Of a stretch of DNA of 64,000 nucleotides, positions 25,053 to 34,198 are shown piece after piece. Source of the DNA: an uncultured Flavobacteriaceae bacterium (lineage in GTDB: Bacteria > Bacteroidota > Bacteroidia > Flavobacteriales > Flavobacteriaceae); contig CANMSA010000001.1 of assembly GCA_947500385.1 (NCBI GenBank), positions 558,001 through 622,000 on the forward strand, given 5' to 3'. Position numbers and translations under genes: made by a program. The number at the start of each line of letters is the position of its first letter. The stretch's first letter is position 1. The notes below the pieces were generated by a model. It did no database searches, was not told the origin of the DNA, and worked only from the letters and a program-made list of their open reading frames with translations.

Positions 25053-25176
25053 AAAGAAGCGCAGGTATCCAGCGCTAGAGTCAAGTATACCCTCAAATAT
25101 CAAATTCAACGGCAAAGCTGTCCTTTGTAACTCATAGCCCCTTCACTCCTACCATTAAAATAGTAACTCTTGCTGC

Positions 25177-26913
25177 CTATCGGTATCGCCAGCTGGTCAA
25201 ATCCGCACCTGCCGGAGCACTTTCCGCAATGCGTTTCATAATCTTAGGAACATACATACTGTTATATCGTAAACGGCTGATAGCGTTGGGCTGATCAGGA
25301 TCCCCATTCCAGCAATGCTCTGCCTTATCACCGTATAAAACTTCTCCCTGGTAATAGGGATCGTTCGTATTCTCCAAGAATTCTTCCATCAAATACACCG
25401 CATTGTTGAGATAGTAATTATCCATATCGCCACAGTAAATATGAATTTTTCCTTTCAGCTTGTTTCCAAGCTTATCCCAATCACGTTCCAGTATATGGCG
25501 TAGGTCATAATTCTCTTTCCAATAGTCCGCCACCTTATGATCAATGGCACCCGTTTTCTTATCCCAAATACGTACTGGGTAGCCATCAGCTCCTTGTGGG
25601 GAATAAGTGGCCTCCCAAATGTCCCATTGTTGGCCCGATCGACTCTTATCGCCCAGCACCAGCTCTAAATGATTGCCTTGCCGCAACGTAGACTGTATTT
25701 GTCCCAGGTAATCCCGATGGCTCGGAACTGCTAGCTTCTTATGTTCACTTTCATAATAATAGGCATTCTCATCTTCATAAATATTCGTCAAACAATACGC
25801 CCGGAAATCGATTGGATCCGGACAAGCTGCAAAACAACCGTTGTATTCCTCCGGATACTTGACTTGCACCGCTAGGGCTTCCCAGCCACCGGTAGACCCG
25901 CCATATAGAAAGCGTGCCCAGCCCTCTCCCATACCTCTAAATTCTTTTTCGATATGCGGAATCAACTCATACGTGATGGCATCGCCATAGGGACCTTGAC
26001 TGGCCGAATTTACCGCATAGGAATCATCGTAATAAGGGGTAGGATGTTGAATTTCGATAATTAAGAAACGAGGGAAATCCGGTTCGTTCCAGCGTTTATA
26101 AAAATCATAGGCCTCTTGTTGTTCGATGATATTATACCCTTCCAACTGAAAACGCTCCGAGTATTCCGGCTTTAGGTCCGGATCTGGAGGAGTGGTTCGA
26201 AAACCACCAAAATCGGCTGGGAAATGCCCTTGAAACACCATCAGTGGGTATTTGGATTCAGGATGTTCTTCATACCCCTTGGGCAAAAGAATATGGGCTC
26301 CTAAATACATATCACGCCCCCAGAACTTGGAGAGTTTTTCAGATTTGATCTTGATGTGCTTGATCCATTCGGTATCGGCCGGTTCGGGAATCGGTGGAAT
26401 TACTTGATCCATTGTTACCGTTGGGGCTTCTATGCCTTCTTCGGTCACAGTAATCTGAAACGGTTTACTGAACAAGTTTCCCGGAGAACGATTCCACTGC
26501 TGCCCCTCCCCATGGTCCATAGGTAATTTTACCGTTTGGCCAGTGGCCAATTGAAATGTTTCATATACATGCAACAACGCCTGCACCTGATAGGTTCCCG
26601 GTGGTACCTCTGATAAACTTGGATAGGGATAACCAAAAACGTCCGAATCAAAGGTTTGTAGATCACCTGCCTTCATTCCATCCACATTCATCCCATAAAT
26701 TAACTGTGTGTTGAGTCCGTCACTGATTTGAAAACGTGGTTCTTTTTCCGTACTTGACGATAGCATCAATAACAATCGACCATCCAAAGGACCATTATTT
26801 ACGGAATCTGAAAAAGTAACTGAAATAGCAAAGTCGGACGATTGCTCGCGGGTTGTTTGGCAGCTCGAAAGAAGTATGAACGCGAACAGCACTATTGGGA
26901 AGGATAATTTCAT
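25177..26913 (-). CDS. Esterase-family lipoprotein
   Basis: A 578-residue lipoprotein: MKLSFPIVLFAFILLSSC gives lipidated Cys18; the longer frame from 26979 is not supported. The N-terminal 190 residues form an all-beta region (SVNNGPLDGRLLLMLSSSTE ... PPGTYQVQALLHVYETF), and the C-terminal part is an esterase-D/enterochelin-esterase-like alpha/beta hydrolase: YPLMVFQGHFPADFGGF, FLIIEIQHPTPYYDDSYAVNS, nucleophile elbow GGSTGG, IHIYCGDMDNYYLN with the acid, and GDKAEHCWNG with the His. Probably on the cell surface or periplasm, cleaving an ester of a carbohydrate or siderophore. Monocistronic. Confidence 0.85.
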   Translation of the reverse strand: MKLSFPIVLFAFILLSSCQTTREQSSDFAISVTFSDSVNNGPLDGRLLLMLSSSTEKEPRFQISDGLNTQLIYGMNVDGMKAGDLQTFDSDVFGYPYPSLSEVPPGTYQVQALLHVYETFQLATGQTVKLPMDHGEGQQWNRSPGNLFSKPFQITVTEEGIEAPTVTMDQVIPPIPEPADTEWIKHIKIKSEKLSKFWGRDMYLGAHILLPKGYEEHPESKYPLMVFQGHFPADFGGFRTTPPDPDLKPEYSERFQLEGYNIIEQQEAYDFYKRWNEPDFPRFLIIEIQHPTPYYDDSYAVNSASQGPYGDAITYELIPHIEKEFRGMGEGWARFLYGGSTGGWEALAVQVKYPEEYNGCFAACPDPIDFRAYCLTNIYEDENAYYYESEHKKLAVPSHRDYLGQIQSTLRQGNHLELVLGDKSRSGQQWDIWEATYSPQGADGYPVRIWDKKTGAIDHKVADYWKENYDLRHILERDWDKLGNKLKGKIHIYCGDMDNYYLNNAVYLMEEFLENTNDPYYQGEVLYGDKAEHCWNGDPDQPNAISRLRYNSMYVPKIMKRIAESAPAGADLTSWRYR

Positions 26914-27080
26914 AGGTTGGGTTTTAAGGATAGAAGGTACTGATTTTAGAAAAGCAAACAAACCTTCAATTACCGGCATATAATGGTGTCATACATCGAA
27001 CATGGCGGTATTTCTATAAGAATTCCCTTGTTTTTTCGTTACGGAAATACGTCTTGAAAGTCTAACCTTAATCCATGCTT

Positions 27081-27227
27081 ATGAAAAAGTTTTGTTACGT
27101 CGCCGTTAGTATCCTAATTGTAACGACCATGGCCAGTTGCATCAATGATGAGGAAGCCACCGATTTAGAGATCATTGCCCCAAAAGACAGTACCGTTACC
27201 AGCGCTTACCCAAACGTACTCCCATAA
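27081..27227 (+). CDS. 48-residue lipoprotein, unknown
   Basis: Small frame: MKKFCYVAVSILIVTTMASC is a clear lipoprotein signal (lipobox MASC, Cys20), leaving a 29-residue mature part rich in acidic residues (INDEEATDLEIIAPKDS) with no motif. An in-frame ATG at 27075 adds two residues. It stands alone on the plus strand, directly followed by an intrinsic terminator, which supports a real transcription unit. Surface-export lipoproteins in this phylum often carry acidic residues right after the Cys, as here. Function unknown. Confidence 0.7.
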   Translation: MKKFCYVAVSILIVTTMASCINDEEATDLEIIAPKDSTVTSAYPNVLP

Positions 27228-27263
27228 AAAAGCCCTGACTGTAAATGTCAAGGCTTTGTTTTT
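27226..27263. terminator. Bidirectional intrinsic terminator
   Basis: AAAGCC-C-TGAC, a 7-nt loop, then GTCA-A-GGCTTT, with A-run on the left and T-run on the right, so it can stop transcription of the small lipoprotein (plus) and of the M13 peptidase gene (minus, ends at 27281). Confidence 0.8.
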
Positions 27264-27280
27264 AGTTATTCAGATTGTTT

Positions 27281-29335
27281 TTACCAAATCTTTACACGTT
27301 TCTCAGGAGGAAGATATAAAGCATCCCCTTCTTTGACATTGAACGCTTCATAGAACTCCGGTATGTTTCGGACAACCCCGTTCACCCTAAAATCTCTTGG
27401 AGAATGCGGATCCGAACTGACTTGCACGCGCAGGGCTTCATCACGTGACTTTCCGCACCATCCTTGGGCCCATCCTATGAACACGCGTTGGTCGGCCGTA
27501 AACCCGTCAATTTCCGGGGCTTCCTTACCATCTAATGAAATCTTATACGCTTTCAAGGCAATGCTCAAACCGCCCAAATCCCCTATATTTTCACCCAGGG
27601 TAAATTCTCCATTTACTTTTAAGTCTGGCAATACCTGAAATTCATTATACTGTGCTACCAGATTCGCGGTTCTTTTTTTAAACTCTTCCTTATCTTGTTC
27701 CGTCCACCAATTGCGCATGGCACCATCCCCATCGAAGGTGCTTCCCGTGTCATCAAAACCGTGGCCTATCTCGTGCCCTATTACAGCACCAATGGTACCG
27801 TAATTAACGGCATCCTCAGCTTCCAAATCAAAGAAAGGTGGTTGTAAAATCGCTGCTGGAAAAACAATCTCGTTCATTGTCGGATTGTAATAGGCATTTA
27901 CCGTCTGAGGGTTCATTTGCCATTCATCTTTATCAACAGGCTGGCCCAATTTGTTCAATTGTCGTTGGTATTCCATCTCGGCGGCACGTTTTAAGTTGCC
28001 ATACAAATCATCTGCTTTTACCTCAAGGTCATAGGCCTTCCATTTATCCGGATAGCCAATTTTTGGAGTAAACTTGCTCAATTTGTCCAACGCTTCTTTT
28101 TTGGTAGCATCACTCATCCAATCAAGTTCTTTGATACTTACCTCATAGGCCTTCAAAAGATTGTCGACCAAGGTTTCCATGCGCTGTTTCGCTTCCGGTG
28201 GAAAGTGTTTCTTCACATACACTTTTCCGACTACTTCTCCTAGGTTACCGCTAACCGAGGATACCCCTCGACGCCATAACGGGCGTTGTTCTTTGGTACC
28301 TCGAAGCTCCTTGCTATAAAATTCGAAATTTTGTTGATCAAGGGCAGCATTCAAACGTGACGCTTTCGCATCGATGACACTCCATTTTAGATAAGTTTTC
28401 CAAGTTTCTAAATCGGTAGCAGTAATAATTCCGTCTAATGCCTTGGTATAATCAAGCATTAAAACGCCTAATTTGTCTTGTTGATCCAAGCCCAACTCCT
28501 TCAAATAGCCTGTCCAGTTAAAATTCGGCATTACCCCTGGCAAAGTATTCACATCAAGCATATTATAAAGGCTTACCAAATCACGGGTTTTTTCCTTTTC
28601 CATATGTTTCTCCGCAAAAGAAGTCTCTAAAGCCATGATTTTCTTGGCAGCCCCTTCGCCATTGGGCAAACCGGCAAGATTATACATTTTAGCGATGTGC
28701 GCCACATACTTAGTTTTGATCTCTTCGGAACGCTCATCCGTTTTCAAGTAATATTCACGATCCGGCAATCCCAAACCACTTTGCCAGATATAGACCGTAT
28801 AGATATCCGGGTTCTTAAAATCTTGGTATAAAAAGAGGTCTATCGGGGCATTGATACCATATTTACTGGCGTACCCAAAATATACGGCAAGGTCATCGTA
28901 ACTATCGATCCCATTAATTTTATCGAACTCAGCTTTTAGCGGGGTGGTTCCCAATTCATTACGGCGTTCCATATTCATGTACGAAGCATAGAGATCTCCT
29001 ACCTTCTGTTCATCACTTCCAGCAGCAAAATTACCGGCGGCAGATTCCTCGATAATCGCCTTTACTTTATCTTCTGATTCCTCATGTAAAATAGCCCCTA
29101 TTCCAAAGGAGGATTTATCGGCCGGTATTTCGGTCGTTTTCATCCAACTTCCGTTTACATACTGTGTAAAATTATCACCGGGTTTCACTGTAGGGTCCAT
29201 ATTTTCGGTAAGGATTCCCGATTTCTGCGGTTTTTCCAATGCGATGGAGGTTCCTTCTTGGGCATACCCCTTACAACGGGCAAAGCCAAACATGACTAGC
29301 AGGCAAAGTAATACATTGCGTTGTTTTGTTTTCAT
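27281..29335 (-). CDS. M13-family (neprilysin-like) zinc metallopeptidase
   Basis: A 684-residue exported endopeptidase (start ATG 29335, signal region MKTKQRNVLLCLLVMFGFARCKGYAQ). Zinc site: HEIGH (residues 521-525) inside VIGHEIGHGFDDTG, and the third ligand Glu in LGENIGDLGG about 60 residues later. Other neprilysin landmarks are NAYYNPTMNEIVFPAAILQPPFFD, the substrate-binding NAYYN, DPHSPRDFRVNGVVRNIPEFYEAF and the terminal KIW. Full length for a bacterial PepO/M13 enzyme. Cleaves peptides in the periplasm or outside. The Cys after FAR is a poor lipobox, so lipidation is uncertain. Confidence 0.95.
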   Translation of the reverse strand: MKTKQRNVLLCLLVMFGFARCKGYAQEGTSIALEKPQKSGILTENMDPTVKPGDNFTQYVNGSWMKTTEIPADKSSFGIGAILHEESEDKVKAIIEESAAGNFAAGSDEQKVGDLYASYMNMERRNELGTTPLKAEFDKINGIDSYDDLAVYFGYASKYGINAPIDLFLYQDFKNPDIYTVYIWQSGLGLPDREYYLKTDERSEEIKTKYVAHIAKMYNLAGLPNGEGAAKKIMALETSFAEKHMEKEKTRDLVSLYNMLDVNTLPGVMPNFNWTGYLKELGLDQQDKLGVLMLDYTKALDGIITATDLETWKTYLKWSVIDAKASRLNAALDQQNFEFYSKELRGTKEQRPLWRRGVSSVSGNLGEVVGKVYVKKHFPPEAKQRMETLVDNLLKAYEVSIKELDWMSDATKKEALDKLSKFTPKIGYPDKWKAYDLEVKADDLYGNLKRAAEMEYQRQLNKLGQPVDKDEWQMNPQTVNAYYNPTMNEIVFPAAILQPPFFDLEAEDAVNYGTIGAVIGHEIGHGFDDTGSTFDGDGAMRNWWTEQDKEEFKKRTANLVAQYNEFQVLPDLKVNGEFTLGENIGDLGGLSIALKAYKISLDGKEAPEIDGFTADQRVFIGWAQGWCGKSRDEALRVQVSSDPHSPRDFRVNGVVRNIPEFYEAFNVKEGDALYLPPEKRVKIW

Positions 29336-29416
29336 TTTCCTATGGATTAAATGTGTTCTTTGGTTAGAAGGGATTCTTCCCATTTTGTTACAGGGCTTTT
29401 GTTAAACTTTTGAAAT

Positions 29417-30301
29417 TTAACTCTTAGCTCTATGCCGTTCCCTTGCCAATAGGGTATTCTTCAGGAGCATGGCAATGGTCATGGGGCCAACCCCTCCCGG
29501 AACTGGAGTAATGAAAGAAGCCTTTTTACTCACATTCTTGAAATCGACATCTCCGGTGATATAGTAGCCTTTTGGCCTACTTTCATCGGGAACACGGGTA
29601 ATTCCCACATCGATTACCACGGCATCATCCTTCACCATTTCGGCCTTTAAAAAGTTCGGAACCCCCAAAGCGGAGATTACAATATCGGCCTGGGAGATAA
29701 TCTGCGTAATATTTTTAGTGTGGCTATGTGTCAAGGTGACGGTCGAGTTGCCCGGCCATCCTTTACGTCCCATTAAAATACTCATTGGGCGTCCCACAAT
29801 ATGGCTACGGCCAATTACCACCGTATGCTTCCCCTTTGTATCTACTTTATAACGCTCTAACAACTCTAAAATCCCAAAGGGTGTGGCAGGAATAAACGTA
29901 CTCATATCCAAGGCCATTTTGCCAAAATTGGCAGGGTGAAACCCGTCTACATCCTTATCGGGATGTATTGCCATGATCACTTTTTGCGTATCGATTTGCT
30001 CGGGCAATGGGAGCTGTACGATAAACCCATCGATTGCATCATTGGCATTCAGTTCCTCAATTTTTTTCAAGAGTTCCAACTCAGAGGTAGTACTGGGCAA
30101 TTGCACCAAGGTAGATTCAAAACCAACCCGCTCACAAGACCGTACCTTGCTCCCTACATAGGTAAGGCTCGCCCCGTCGCTCCCTACGATAACCGCAGCA
30201 AGATGTGGTACTTTTTCACCGCGTTCCTTCATCTTCGAAACCGTTTCCTTGATTTCTTCCTTAATCTGGTTCGATACTTTTTTTCCGTCTAGTATTTCCA
30301 T
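29417..30301 (-). CDS. folD: Bifunctional methylenetetrahydrofolate dehydrogenase / methenyltetrahydrofolate cyclohydrolase
   Basis: A 294-residue cytoplasmic enzyme of one-carbon metabolism that interconverts 5,10-methylene- and 10-formyl-tetrahydrofolate with NADP. Markers: LTYVGSKVRSCERVG (YxxxK active-site motif), DGFIVQLPLPEQID, HPDKDVDGFHPANFG, VIGRSHIVGRPMS in the NADP domain, and the C-terminal PVPGGVGPMTIAMLLKNT. Length is standard. Lies between the M13 gene and ffh on the same strand; the ffh-folD order is common in Flavobacteriaceae. Confidence 0.97.
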   Translation of the reverse strand: MEILDGKKVSNQIKEEIKETVSKMKERGEKVPHLAAVIVGSDGASLTYVGSKVRSCERVGFESTLVQLPSTTSELELLKKIEELNANDAIDGFIVQLPLPEQIDTQKVIMAIHPDKDVDGFHPANFGKMALDMSTFIPATPFGILELLERYKVDTKGKHTVVIGRSHIVGRPMSILMGRKGWPGNSTVTLTHSHTKNITQIISQADIVISALGVPNFLKAEMVKDDAVVIDVGITRVPDESRPKGYYITGDVDFKNVSKKASFITPVPGGVGPMTIAMLLKNTLLARERHRAKS

Positions 30302-30420
30302 TATAGTATTCAGTTGGCAGGTCCAGTTGGTGGTATTCTATACTCCAAACGTAGCCGGGTTAGTAATTATGCATAAAATTGGTTTGCCCATTCCATTGGT
30401 TTGTTCTCCCAAGGTCCTCT

Positions 30421-31758
30421 TTATTTCATCCCTTTCATACCGCCCATCATCTGCATCATTTTCTTGCCACCACCGCCTTGCATCATCTTCATCATTTTTC
30501 CCATTTGATCGAACTGTTTCAACAACTGGTTGACTTCTTGGATAGTTCTACCACTTCCCTTCGCAATTCGTTTTTTACGGCTTGCATTCAATTTAGATGG
30601 GGTCGAACGTTCATCTGGGGTCATTGAATGAATAATCGCCTCAATATGTTTAAAGGCGTCATCATCGATATCGAGGCCCTTAAGGGCTTTACCGGCGCCG
30701 GGAATCATTCCCATGAGGTCTTTGATGTTCCCCATTTTTTTAATCTGCTGAATCTGACTTAGAAAATCGTCAAAGCCAAACTTGTTCTTCGCTATTTTCT
30801 TTTGGATTTTTCGGGCCTCTTCTTCGTCGAATTGTTCTTGTGCCCGCTCAACCAAGGAAATTACATCTCCCATCCCGAGGATACGATCCGCCATTCGGGA
30901 AGGGTGGAATACATCTATCGCCTCCATCTTTTCCCCAGTACCAATAAATTTAATAGGCTTATCTACGACTGATTTAATCGAAATAGCAGCCCCACCGCGC
31001 GTATCACCATCCAATTTTGTGAGGATGACCCCGTCAAAATTCAAAATATCATTAAATGCCTTCGCTGTGTTCACTGCATCTTGCCCGGTCATTGAATCCA
31101 CCACAAAAAGGGTCTCTTCGGGTTGTATGGCCTTGTGAATGTCCGATATCTCGTTCATCATCTTCTCATCAACTGCCAAGCGACCGGCGGTATCAATGAT
31201 TACTACATTATGGCCATTCGCTTTGGCATGGGCAATTCCTGCTTGTGCTATGGCTACCGGATTTTTGTTCTCCCTATCTGAATATACCTCAACACTTATC
31301 TGCTCCCCTACTACATGTAACTGATCAATTGCTGCTGGGCGGTACACATCACAGGCAACCAATAATGGTTTTTTGCTTTTCTTCGTTTTTAAAAAATTGG
31401 CAAGCTTGCCCGAAAAAGTGGTCTTACCAGAACCTTGCAGACCCGACATGAGAATGATGGAGGGATTCCCTGATAGATTAACCCCTTCCGTTTCTCCTCC
31501 CATCAATTCGGTAAGCTCGTCTTTCACGATCTTCACCATCAACTGCCCTGGCTGTAAGGTGGTCAATACATTCTGGCCAAGGGCCTTTTCCTTGACCCTG
31601 TTGGTAAACTCCTTTGCTATCTTGAAATTGACGTCCGCATCCAAGAGCGCACGCCGCACTTCTTTGGTTGTCTCGGCAACATTAATTTCCGTTATTTGGC
31701 CATGCCCTTTTAGTACATGAAGGGCCTTATCGAGCTTTTCGCTTAAATTATCGAACAT
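30421..31758 (-). CDS. ffh: Signal recognition particle protein Ffh
   Basis: A 445-residue SRP54-type GTPase that binds signal sequences of nascent membrane proteins together with SRP RNA. N domain about 1-90; G domain with P-loop GLQGSGKTTFSGKLA near residue 107, DTAGRLAVDEKMM, TKLDGDTRGGAA and GTGEKMEAIDVFHP; C-terminal Met-rich M domain ending MGKMMKMMQGGGGKKMMQMMGG. Expressed from its own promoter (see 31784) and probably followed by folD on the same strand. Confidence 0.98.
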   Translation of the reverse strand: MFDNLSEKLDKALHVLKGHGQITEINVAETTKEVRRALLDADVNFKIAKEFTNRVKEKALGQNVLTTLQPGQLMVKIVKDELTELMGGETEGVNLSGNPSIILMSGLQGSGKTTFSGKLANFLKTKKSKKPLLVACDVYRPAAIDQLHVVGEQISVEVYSDRENKNPVAIAQAGIAHAKANGHNVVIIDTAGRLAVDEKMMNEISDIHKAIQPEETLFVVDSMTGQDAVNTAKAFNDILNFDGVILTKLDGDTRGGAAISIKSVVDKPIKFIGTGEKMEAIDVFHPSRMADRILGMGDVISLVERAQEQFDEEEARKIQKKIAKNKFGFDDFLSQIQQIKKMGNIKDLMGMIPGAGKALKGLDIDDDAFKHIEAIIHSMTPDERSTPSKLNASRKKRIAKGSGRTIQEVNQLLKQFDQMGKMMKMMQGGGGKKMMQMMGGMKGMK

Positions 31759-31783
31759 CGTCTTACTAAATTTTGAAGAAAAG

Positions 31784-31791
31784 CAAATTTA
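31784..31791 (-). promoter_or_regulatory. -7 element of the ffh promoter
   Basis: TAAATTTG on the minus strand, matching TAnnTTTG, 26 nt before the ffh ATG. The -33 region is weak (TTCG). Confidence 0.5.
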
Positions 31792-31886
31792 AGAATAAGG
31801 ATGCGAACGAAGGGCGAATGGACTCAAAAAAATTATGGGATGAAACGCTTTTTTGGGGCTTTCGGAAAACGGGGCTTCAAAACAAA

Positions 31887-31914
31887 AAAGCGGCTATCAG
31901 TTGATAGCCGCTTT
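31887..31914 (-). terminator. Intrinsic terminator after the repeat lipoprotein gene
   Basis: Perfect 13-bp stem AAAGCGGCTATCA / TGATAGCCGCTTT with a 2-nt centre, followed on the minus strand by TTTGTTTT. It lies 49 nt beyond the stop at 31964 and separates this gene from ffh. Confidence 0.85.
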
Positions 31915-31963
31915 AAATGTGGGGCAAAAAAGGTGTGGGGTATATTTTCGATCGCCCCGTTAG

Positions 31964-33334
31964 CTAATCGCAATTTCTTTCAAATACCAATAATTCTTCC
32001 CCACGTTTAATTTCAAAACGGTCTTCGGCACACGAGATAACCGTCCACTCGCCAATATAATTGGCTACCTCAAGACTCAAATCATTAAAGCTAAGAACGC
32101 CTTGGTCTATGGACCAATTTCCTTCGTCAACGACCGTTTCGTTCGGATTTCGCACATGGATGTTCATGTTCGTAAAGTCCCATTTTAGGTACTCCAAAAA
32201 AGTTCCTTGTCCATTTGCGACCACCCATACACATTCCGATAGACTGCTGGTAATTTCCGCATCGGTACATTCCTTTCCCGAATCGCAAGCACTTTCCAAA
32301 ATGATTCTGTTACCATCTCCTTTGAACAGCTTGATCTTGCTCTCGTCTATTTCATAAACAAACCATGTAAGGTTAAAATCGACCAGGTCTTCAAAGGCGA
32401 GCGTCAAAACAACGCGCCAATCTGTTATCTGAGTTTCCCAAGTTCCGGTAATAACACCCCCGGCCGGACCGGAAGCAGTGACCGTACCATCAGTTGCAAA
32501 CTCCAACTTAAATGCTTCGTACTGTGCAGTTTGGGCTATATTGTCGCGACGTAGGTCTTTCACCCACCAAGGGCACTCTACCAACAAACTATCAAGCCGC
32601 TCCTTGGTAAAATCATCATCATTATAATCATCATCATCATCCTCGTCACAAACGTCTTTGAATCGATTGATGGTATCCGCTAGGGATTCATAGTCATTGA
32701 TTGAAATTTTAGTGCCGTCAAAGGCCTCAAGTTCTATCGGAAAATCGATACCCACTAAATCTTGTTCTCCCAAACCTGCAAAGAACAAACGCATTTCACG
32801 ATCACTGTTTACGGTAACTGTACCCGTTTGTTGTGAATTTATATTAAAGGTGAACATCGTAACGGGGTACACAATATCAACACATTCAATGTCTTCATCA
32901 CCACCACCTTCAATACAATTGGCGGCCAATTCTCGTAATTCCTCAATATTATTGACGGTAACTTCGGCAAAGTCGGCCAAGGTGACCGTAATCGGGAAAA
33001 TGATATCCAACAAATCGGAATCATCTTCGATAGCGTCAAAGATCTTTTCTATCAATTTTAAATCTTCCTTGGAATTAACGGTAATTTCGACCCCGCCTAC
33101 TTCGACCGTATAGGGAAATCGAATATTAAAACAGCTAGAACCATCAATAATGTTGTCAAAAGAACCGTCATTGGAAACTGTTCTCTTGATCAATTGAGCC
33201 GTGGTGGAATTCGCCGCGACATTCGTTTCATTGTCCACTATAGGAGTGTCGTCACCGTCTGCTTGACAGGCGATAAAAGTGAAGGCTGTAACCAGTAGGC
33301 CAGTGTACAGCAGGGATTTAAAAAACTTTTTCAT
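31964..33334 (-). CDS. Lipoprotein with four tandem beta repeats and two lipocalin-like domains
   Basis: A 456-residue lipoprotein (lipobox FIAC, Cys23). Residues 68-229 contain four repeats of about 40 residues sharing I-x-FP-x-TV ... x-ITVN-x-E-x-L: 68-109, 110-150, 151-194 and 195-229. A very acidic linker (DEDDDDDYNDDD, about 230-241) follows, then two related beta domains of about 100 residues (CPWWVKDL..., CVWVVANG...), each with the strand order of lipocalin-like domains and ending in Cys. It is divergent from the ECF sigma / FecR / TonB receptor operon, so may be its surface partner or substrate-binding component. No family recognised for the four-fold repeat. Confidence 0.75.
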   Translation of the reverse strand: MKKFFKSLLYTGLLVTAFTFIACQADGDDTPIVDNETNVAANSTTAQLIKRTVSNDGSFDNIIDGSSCFNIRFPYTVEVGGVEITVNSKEDLKLIEKIFDAIEDDSDLLDIIFPITVTLADFAEVTVNNIEELRELAANCIEGGGDEDIECVDIVYPVTMFTFNINSQQTGTVTVNSDREMRLFFAGLGEQDLVGIDFPIELEAFDGTKISINDYESLADTINRFKDVCDEDDDDDYNDDDFTKERLDSLLVECPWWVKDLRRDNIAQTAQYEAFKLEFATDGTVTASGPAGGVITGTWETQITDWRVVLTLAFEDLVDFNLTWFVYEIDESKIKLFKGDGNRIILESACDSGKECTDAEITSSLSECVWVVANGQGTFLEYLKWDFTNMNIHVRNPNETVVDEGNWSIDQGVLSFNDLSLEVANYIGEWTVISCAEDRFEIKRGEELLVFERNCD

Positions 33335-33553
33335 AATGATTTGGAATTTTTCGTTACTTCAATTCTAGAACAACCCACTTAAAAAACACCCTACCCACTT
33401 TTGCAACCTTTTTTAAAATATCTTTGGCCAACTTTGCGTTACTACACTGACGTAGTTCCCTTTAAAATGGGCGTTGGCAGATGTTAAAATAGTTTTTATA
33501 TCTTAACACCCACTAGCGCGCTTTTTTTTGATTCAACCTTTAAAACCTCCCAA

Positions 33554-34066
33554 TTGGAAGACACTATCCAAGACAATGTTTGTGAAGAATCGGTTTTCGG
33601 TACGATCTTCAAAGCTACATCAAAAACGGTTTTTAACTATATTTATTATAAGTTCGGCAATGAAGAAAAGGCCCATGACGCCGTTCAGGAGGCCTTTGTA
33701 AAGTTATGGGAGAATTGTGGTAAGGTGAGCCCGCAAAAGGCCAAGTCCTTTGTATATACGGTTGCCAATAACACCTACCTAAATGTAATCAAGGCCGAAA
33801 AGGTACGTTTGAAATATGCCGACAAACGGTTAAAGACTACGAACGAGTCTCCGGAGTATATTATGGAGGAAAACGAATTCAAGGAAAAGCTAGAACGCGC
33901 ATTGAGCGATTTGCCAGAAAACCAACGAACCACCTTTCTATTGAATCGTATCGACGGAAAAAAGTATGCTGAAATTGCAGAAATGGAGGGAGTTAGCGTC
34001 AAAGCTATTGAAAAAAGGATGCACTTGGCACTAAAAAAATTACGGGAAAAGATCGATGGGATTTAA
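33554..34066 (+). CDS. ECF-type RNA polymerase sigma factor (FecI-like)
   Basis: A 170-residue sigma-70 family factor. Region 2: VFNYIYYKFGNEEKAHDAVQEAFVKLWEN; region 4: LPENQRTTFLLNRIDGKKYAEIAEMEGVSVKAIEKRMHLALKKLRE. The start appears to be TTG at 33554: upstream in frame there is no ATG before a stop, and the next internal Met is far inside the conserved region. First gene of a FecI-FecR-TonB receptor module: cell-surface signalling is passed from the receptor to FecR, which frees the sigma factor to transcribe the receptor operon. Confidence 0.92.
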   Translation: MEDTIQDNVCEESVFGTIFKATSKTVFNYIYYKFGNEEKAHDAVQEAFVKLWENCGKVSPQKAKSFVYTVANNTYLNVIKAEKVRLKYADKRLKTTNESPEYIMEENEFKEKLERALSDLPENQRTTFLLNRIDGKKYAEIAEMEGVSVKAIEKRMHLALKKLREKIDGI

Positions 34067-34198
34067 AAGGGACATTTTCGGGCGAACGATTACATTATAT
34101 CGATGAATAGCCGACATATGCCCATTTTAGAGTTACATCCATCAAAAAGTAGGGTTTTTTACTAACTAGTTGTTATAAAGGGGATAAAGCTGCAGATT

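Noticed and set aside
31801-32010. Plus-strand frame after ffh
   Set aside because: It runs through the intrinsic terminator of the opposite gene and has no recognisable protein features.
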